The notes beneath the pieces were generated by a model. That model searched no databases. It was not told where the DNA came from and saw only the letters and a program-made list of their open reading frames with translations. Of a stretch of DNA of 64,000 nucleotides, positions 59,262 through 64,000 are shown one piece after another. Numbering within the stretch: the stretch's first letter is position 1; each line of letters opens with the position of its first letter. This stretch comes from Lantana camara (lineage: Eukaryota; Streptophyta; Magnoliopsida; Lamiales; Verbenaceae), in NCBI GenBank assembly GCA_037501455.1, contig CM074855.1, positions 35,249,001-35,313,000 on the forward strand, read 5' to 3'. A program made the translations under genes and the position numbers.

Positions 59262-60402
59262 TGTTAGGAATAGTGCCCTAGAAAGTCGATTATAAATCCG
59301 CTTTGTGCTTTTCCTTATTGTAATCACAGACAATCTTTGAATAAAATAACGAATTGAGGCAACACTTCTTTATATGCTCTTATTTGGTATGCGTTTACTT
59401 TAGCTGTGCATGTATGAGAACTCCCCTAATCCTGATGACTTTAGGACTCTACCATTTAGGTGAAATGGTTCATGAAACGAGCCCTATATCACATAAGTCA
59501 TGATTAGTAAAATACTCCAAGTCGATGAGTCCTACAGACAGTGGGAGTGTCAACCTGACTCCTCTAAGGCTTGCTTGTGGGATCACGCCCTTAAGAAGGA
59601 CCACCTTGTTTCATGGAGCCAAAGTGTATAGTTGATACGTGCGTGATACATGAGGGTGCTTACTTCAATAAGTAAGTTCACTGAGGTGCCCCGTGTGAGA
59701 AGATTCCTAAATGGGAAGGAAGTTTCTATTTCAGGAAATGGAAACTTCCAGATTAGGAAATATCTCACGAGTCATTGAAGTGATTAATTGATCCTTAGAC
59801 TTGAGGTTCCATATCACTTTGTGAGTTAACTCTGTAGTCTTAGGTATAAGCTTTAAAGGGTGTCGCCTTAGACAACTGATTCAAGGCTTATGCTGGGGTT
59901 GCACAAGTGACTCATGAAAGTGAATGAGAATCAAGAAAGGACCTGCACTTGCATTTGCAAGGTGATCTCTTATTGTGTAAGTCATTCATATGTCATATGG
60001 AGTCCTTGGCCAAGGCAGTAGATCAAGATATCAAGAAAAGGGTTTCTTGGATTGAGATCGAATGGATATGAAATGCACTTAGCTTTAAGACCAGATTATG
60101 AGGGTTCTGATTATTCCCTTGCCCTAGATCTTGGTTGAGAGATAGTAAGTAGAAGGATTGTATCTCACATGAATCAATGACTTAAAGGTTCTGTTGAATC
60201 GAGACATTCCAATTCCGCTAGGGGTTAAACACCTGTTGCTAGACTGTGGTCGTTTAATCTATGGACTAATTAATTAATTAGTAAATTAATTAATTAGGGT
60301 CACCGCTAATTTAATTGAGAACCTAGAGGGTCACACACAACAACTTGGTTACATGAGTTGAGGCTTTAAAATGATTAAACGAGTTAATCGAGCCAAGAGG
60401 GT

Positions 60403-60462
60403 TCCACACGTGTGGGTCACGTGACTGGACACATATCCTTGGGACACGTGTGCCACACGTGT
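60403..60462 (+). promoter_or_regulatory. ACGTG/G-box cluster in Copia-3 U3
   Basis: Four ACGTG cores (CCACACGTGTGG, TCACGTGA, GACACGTGTG, CACACGTGTA). One of the family's palindromes has decayed to ACACATATCC. Confidence 0.65.
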
Positions 60463-60787
60463 ATAATTATTTGTACATTAAATAATTAATGTGTTAATTA
60501 TTTAATAGACTTTGGTTTAATTTTGAATTAAAAAGAAAGTCTTATTTTTTAGAAATAAATCTATTTAATTAATTATGAATTAATTAGATAAAATAAGTTA
60601 TTATTTATTAAATAAATAAAGTATAAAATTATCCAAAAAGGGTTTTGGATATTTTAGCTATCTTAAAAGTTGATTTGAATTAGAATTCAAAAGTCAAAGT
60701 TGGGAATTACTTGATGATAAAGTAATACGAGAGAGGGACCAAATCCTTAGTCTAATAGGACTAAGTTTCGGCCACCCCTCCCTTTTC

Positions 60788-60795
60788 TATATATA
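60788..60795 (+). promoter_or_regulatory. TATA box of Copia-3 5' LTR
   Basis: TATATATA followed by GGGGAGCTCG. Transcription would begin about 30 bases downstream, leaving about 350 bases of R and U5. Confidence 0.65.
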
Positions 60796-61172
60796 GGGGA
60801 GCTCGAGAGTAATAGATAATTCTTTTGGTTCATGTGTTGAACACCATCCTTTCTCCAAGATCAAATAAACCTTAGGTTAAGCCTAAACACTAACTAGAGA
60901 ACTAGTATCCTTACTAGTTAGATTGTAGTCAAGTTGGTGGACTATCTCTAGAGAGCTTCAAGTTAGAAGTTTTGAAGATTCGAGCTTTACCAAGGAGTGG
61001 GGATCAAGCCGCGAGAAGAGCGTTCTTGGGTGGCTTGAAACGCTTCAAGAAAGATTATTGAAAAGTAAGTTTCTAATCTCTACGAATTTGGATTCACGAT
61101 TGCGAGTATTCGATCCTTTTGCTGGAAAATTTTTAAATTTTCGCTGCTTTCTGATTCCTGTTTTCCAACAAG

Positions 61173-61184
61173 TGGTATCAGAGC
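61173..61184 (+). other. Copia-3 primer binding site (tRNA-iMet)
   Basis: TGGTATCAGAGC, two bases after the LTR. Confidence 0.95.
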
Positions 61185-61439
61185 CACCTCGTTAATCGTG
61201 TTTCTGATTCGTCTCCACTTAACTGAATTTGGTAGAAATTCTTAGGCTTAGATGCGAATTAGGTATTCTTGAGTTCCTTTAGAAAGCCTGAATTACGAAA
61301 ATGTAATTTTTTTTGAATTTCTAAAAATTGTTTTCTTAAATCTGTTTTTGAAAAACTGTTTTAGTTGAAATCTGTTTAAATTGTAATTTTAGTTTTGGAT
61401 TGAATTGGTTCTGAGAAACTTGAGATACGAAACACGAAA

Positions 61440-61765
61440 TCGTGTTGCGAACGAAAGAGGCAAGGCTCGCGCGTGCTAAGGCGTAGCACGCGAGGCCTCG
61501 CCAATCGCCGCCGCCCACCAGTCCCGTGACCGTGCGGGACTGCCCGCACGAGGCTCCTGCAACCGCACGGGAGTCACAGCCCACACATCCCGCAACCGCG
61601 CGGGACGTCCCGTCTAGCACCTCCCGCAACTGCGCGGGAGCCTGGCCGAGACCGCCCACCCACGCCGGGCGCTGCTGCGCGCGCACGCGGCCGGCAACTG
61701 CCGCACGCTGTGTGCGCTAGTGGCGCGCGCCCGCGCATGTTGCCGCGCGGCGGTGCCCCTTGAAA
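61440..61765 (+). repeat. GC-rich hairpin island in Copia-3 leader
   Basis: Contains at least four related stem-loops: CCCGTGACCGTGCGGGA, TCCTGCAACCGCACGGGA, TCCCGCAACCGCGCGGGA and CTCCCGCAACTGCGCGGGAG. They are spaced roughly 35-40 bases apart and form an imperfect tandem array. In Copia-1 the matching stem reads CTCCCGCAACCGCGCGGGAG on the element strand. Confidence 0.85.
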
Positions 61766-62888
61766 GGGTGGTTTCGGGCATGTTTTCGTGTTTCGTGTTT
61801 TCGGTCCTTAAAAATCCCAATTTAATTTTATTTTTATTTTATCTTTTGAAATCAGTTTTACTAAAATAAAATTAATTTTAAAATTTTGATTAAATTGAGA
61901 TTTTGAGAAATTAAAATCGATTTAAATTTTGGGAAAATTACAAACTTTATTTTCTGAAAATATTGAAAGAATAAAATTATTAATTTTTAGAAATTAATTG
62001 GAATTTTATTAGTTTATTGTTTTTCCGGGTTTTATAGAAAAGGCTCTTGAACAAGAATTGCATCTAAGTCGTGTTTTAAGCTATTAGAGGTTAAAGCGAG
62101 AATTTTAATTTATTGGTTAAATTTAAATTCTTGCAATTTATGCATGTTAGGTGATCATGGGTTTAGACTTATGTATGGTTTTAATTTATGCACATGAATG
62201 GTTTAAATTGGGGTTGGAGCCCTATAGTTGCGTTTTTCAATTGAGGTTGGAGGCTCACTTATGTGCGTACTGTTATGTGATTTATTATGTGGCTTTCCAT
62301 ATTACTGTTTTGAGGCCGGGGAATGCCCCGTGTAATTGTCTGAGTAGAATAGGTGGTGAGGTTTTATTTTCATTTTGGAGACAATGCACCCATGGAGTAA
62401 GATGGACCATATTCAAGTAACAAGGAGGCCATAAGTGAAGACCCCTCAAAATGTTAGGGAGGGAAATCTCAATTGAAAATGTAATAGAGATAAGGCTCGT
62501 ATTTTGTTATTGCTTTCCCTTATGTGATTTAAACTGTTTATATGGCATGTATGTTAGAACTTGTGATTGTGGAGTGGCTCCCACATATCACACATAAGAT
62601 AGGTAGAACCCATGATCATCACATGTTAGTATCATGCTAGGACATGTTATCTGCTAAGTGCTTGTGTGAAATGCACTTAAGTTGTACTTGCATGAATCAA
62701 GACTAATTAAAATTGGATAGCATATATGTTGGTGAGGTCGAACCGGACAACTCTCCGGTTGATTCGAAAATTCCCATTAAATATTAAGCTAATTTCGAAC
62801 AGTAGGTGTTTAATTCGAGATGCAAATTTTGAATTAAATTCCTAGCATTCCATCAATAAGTTTTAAGTTTGTAAGTAAAGCTAGTTAT

Positions 62889-63208
62889 TGTCCGCGAGTC
62901 GTGGAATAGCTAGTGGAGCTTATTAGTTCTTAGTTACCTAATTGATCATTTTAAATGATCAATATTTCGTGGTCAATTTTGGCAAGGGCGATGTCCGCGA
63001 GTCGTGGGTCGTTCGAACTAAGTTTTGATCATGATCTTATGATTGATGGGTCTAGCTTAACGCCTAAGTAAATATGGATGTCGCATGAGTCGTGGGTCCA
63101 TATTGAAAGATAGGTGATGCAAAAACAATTACTAAGAGTTCTAAAGGTGTTATAATTGGTAAGTTGTACCTACCTAAGGTTTTACTTAGAATGTCCGCGA
63201 GTCGTGGG
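62889..63208 (+). repeat. Leader 17-mer repeated four times (Copia-3)
   Basis: TGTCCGCGAGTCGTGGG at 62992-63008 and 63192-63208, with a last-base change at 62889-62905. The longer variant is at 63079-63096 (TGTCGCATGAGTCGTGGG). Spacing is preserved. Confidence 0.9.
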
Positions 63209-63414
63209 TTCGAGGTAAAATGCTTAGGATCTTAGTACTCATTGGGAAGTGTGTTCCTCTTAGATCTTTGGGAATTATAGATCTTTGAAAAACAGTGGGA
63301 GCTACATTAGATTAAAGACCTCATCTTTTGTATATCGTTATAATTCAGCATGCTCACTAGTTCTCTGTTCTACCATTTAGGTCGTAGATTCTGTGATTCT
63401 CTACGTGTTTTGAA

Positions 63415-64000
63415 ATGGCAACCAAAAACCCTCTTGTATCGATCCTCGAGTCAAACAAGTTGACTGGTCCCAACTATTCTGATTGGCTGAGGAATCTGAA
63501 AATCATTTTAGATTCTGAGAAGAGAACTTATGTTCTCTTCGAAGGGGGGCCTAGTCCCGAAGGGGAAGCTCCCACTCGGGCCGAGCGGGACGCGATCCAG
63601 AAGTGGAAGGATGATAATGTCCAAGCCCGTTGCCTTATGTTGGCTAACATGTCTCGGGACTTGCAAAGGCAACATGAGGCCATGGAATTCGCTTGGGAGA
63701 TTTACGACAACTTAGAGCAACTTTACCGCCCTCATGAACGTGTTACAAGGTATAACACTTCAAAGGAATTATTCCATTTGAGAATGAGGGATGGTTCAAG
63801 TGTCCATGAATAGGGACTCAAGTTTCTCGCCCTTACTGAGAAACTTGCTTCCATGGACATGCCACTGAAAGATGAGCTTTCAGTGGATTTGTTGCTAGCC
63901 TCGCTCCCACCATCATTCAACCCATTTGTCCTTAACTTAAATATGAATCATGCTGGTGCTACTGTAGCTGAGCTGATTAGTCAGCTTGTGACTACTGAAA
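63415..64000 (+). pseudogene. Copia-3 gag, premature stop
   Basis: Starts MATKNPLVSILESNK. The frame is open for 132 residues, then TAG (63811-63813) replaces the TAT codon found in the other copies (SSVHE, then GLKFLALTEK). The frame continues open to the window edge. Gag would form the particle shell; this copy cannot make it in full. Confidence 0.93.

Larger units (their letters stand above)
59262..61170 (+). repeat. Copia-3 5' LTR, 1909 bp
   Basis: TGTTAGGAATAGTGCCC ... TTTTCCAACA. It contains the ACGTG cluster (60403-60462) and TATATATA (60788-60795), followed by AAATAAA near 60864 that could serve as a polyadenylation signal in the 3' copy. Confidence 0.95.
61185..63414 (+). other. Copia-3 5' leader, noncoding
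   Basis: Same layout as the other two leaders: GC-rich island, A/T-rich part, small open frame (62151-62420) and 17-mer repeats. No known gene is present. Confidence 0.85.
24134..64000 (-). mobile_element. Gypsy-C: chromovirus host of several nested elements, 5' end outside window
   Basis: The minus-strand 3' LTR is in two parts (24134-24599 and 52794-55179) separated by gypsy-A. Pol and part of gag follow (55214-59261), cut by Copia-3 at 59262. The remaining gag and 5' LTR must lie right of the window. The left boundary is inferred from alignment with the LTR heads of gypsy-A and gypsy-B (TATAACACTCGC where TGTAACAC is expected), so it may be off by a few bases. Confidence 0.8.
59262..64000 (+). 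mobile_element. Copia-3: Ty1/copia retrotransposon, right part outside window
   Basis: Plus-strand member of the Copia-1/2 family: 5' LTR (59262-61170), primer site, leader and the start of gag. It is inserted into gypsy-C gag after ATGAA (59257-59261); the other target-duplication copy is beyond the window. It has more private substitutions than the other two copies. Confidence 0.94.

Overview
The window is repeat-rich nuclear DNA of a flowering plant, most likely a eudicot. Almost every base belongs to one of at least nine transposable elements nested inside one another: Ty1/copia and Ty3/gypsy LTR retrotransposons with tRNA-iMet primer sites, a CACTA (En/Spm) DNA transposon and a tRNA-derived SINE. 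The gypsy elements are chromodomain-bearing chromoviruses of Tekay/Del type. I see no intact host gene. The only host-gene material is a decayed first exon of an NRAMP metal-ion transporter lying inside the CACTA element. Nothing in the sequence lets me name the species.

Left part (1-23271). Copia-1 (minus strand, runs off the left edge, ends at 9275) is a young copy with two frameshifts and one stop in its polyprotein. About 1 kb of unassigned DNA follows. Next comes an old copia-type LTR (from 10323) split at TTGAT by gypsy-D (10613-21966, perfect TTGAT target duplication). Gypsy-D has lost its whole coding region: its first LTR and primer site run straight into the transposase pseudogene of a CACTA element (14262-21166), which had inserted into the second LTR. 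The NRAMP fragment (19441-19957) and a SINE lie inside the CACTA element.

Right part (23272-64000). A plus-strand gypsy-type LTR (23272-24133) is interrupted by gypsy-C (minus strand, 24134 to beyond the right edge). Gypsy-A (24600-52793) sits in the 3' LTR of gypsy-C. Gypsy-A itself was split twice: by gypsy-B (27228-37265, perfect CGTAT duplication) between the RT and RNase H parts of pol, and by Copia-2 (39721-49760) in gag. Copia-3 (59262 to beyond the window, plus strand) sits in the gag of gypsy-C. Copia-2 is nearly intact: one 1286-residue reading frame with all catalytic motifs, ending about 20 codons early.

The most unusual structure is shared by unrelated families. Each carries a small array of GC-rich palindromes or hairpins in its LTR or 5' leader. 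In the chromoviruses these are 16-mers based on GGGAACGGCCGTTCCC (B) or GGTCGCGGTCGCGACC (A and D), about 0.85-1.3 kb from the start of the LTR. In the copia elements there is a four-fold 17-mer in the leader and a GC-rich hairpin island that differs strongly between otherwise near-identical copies. These arrays, and the NRAMP capture, deserve follow-up first.
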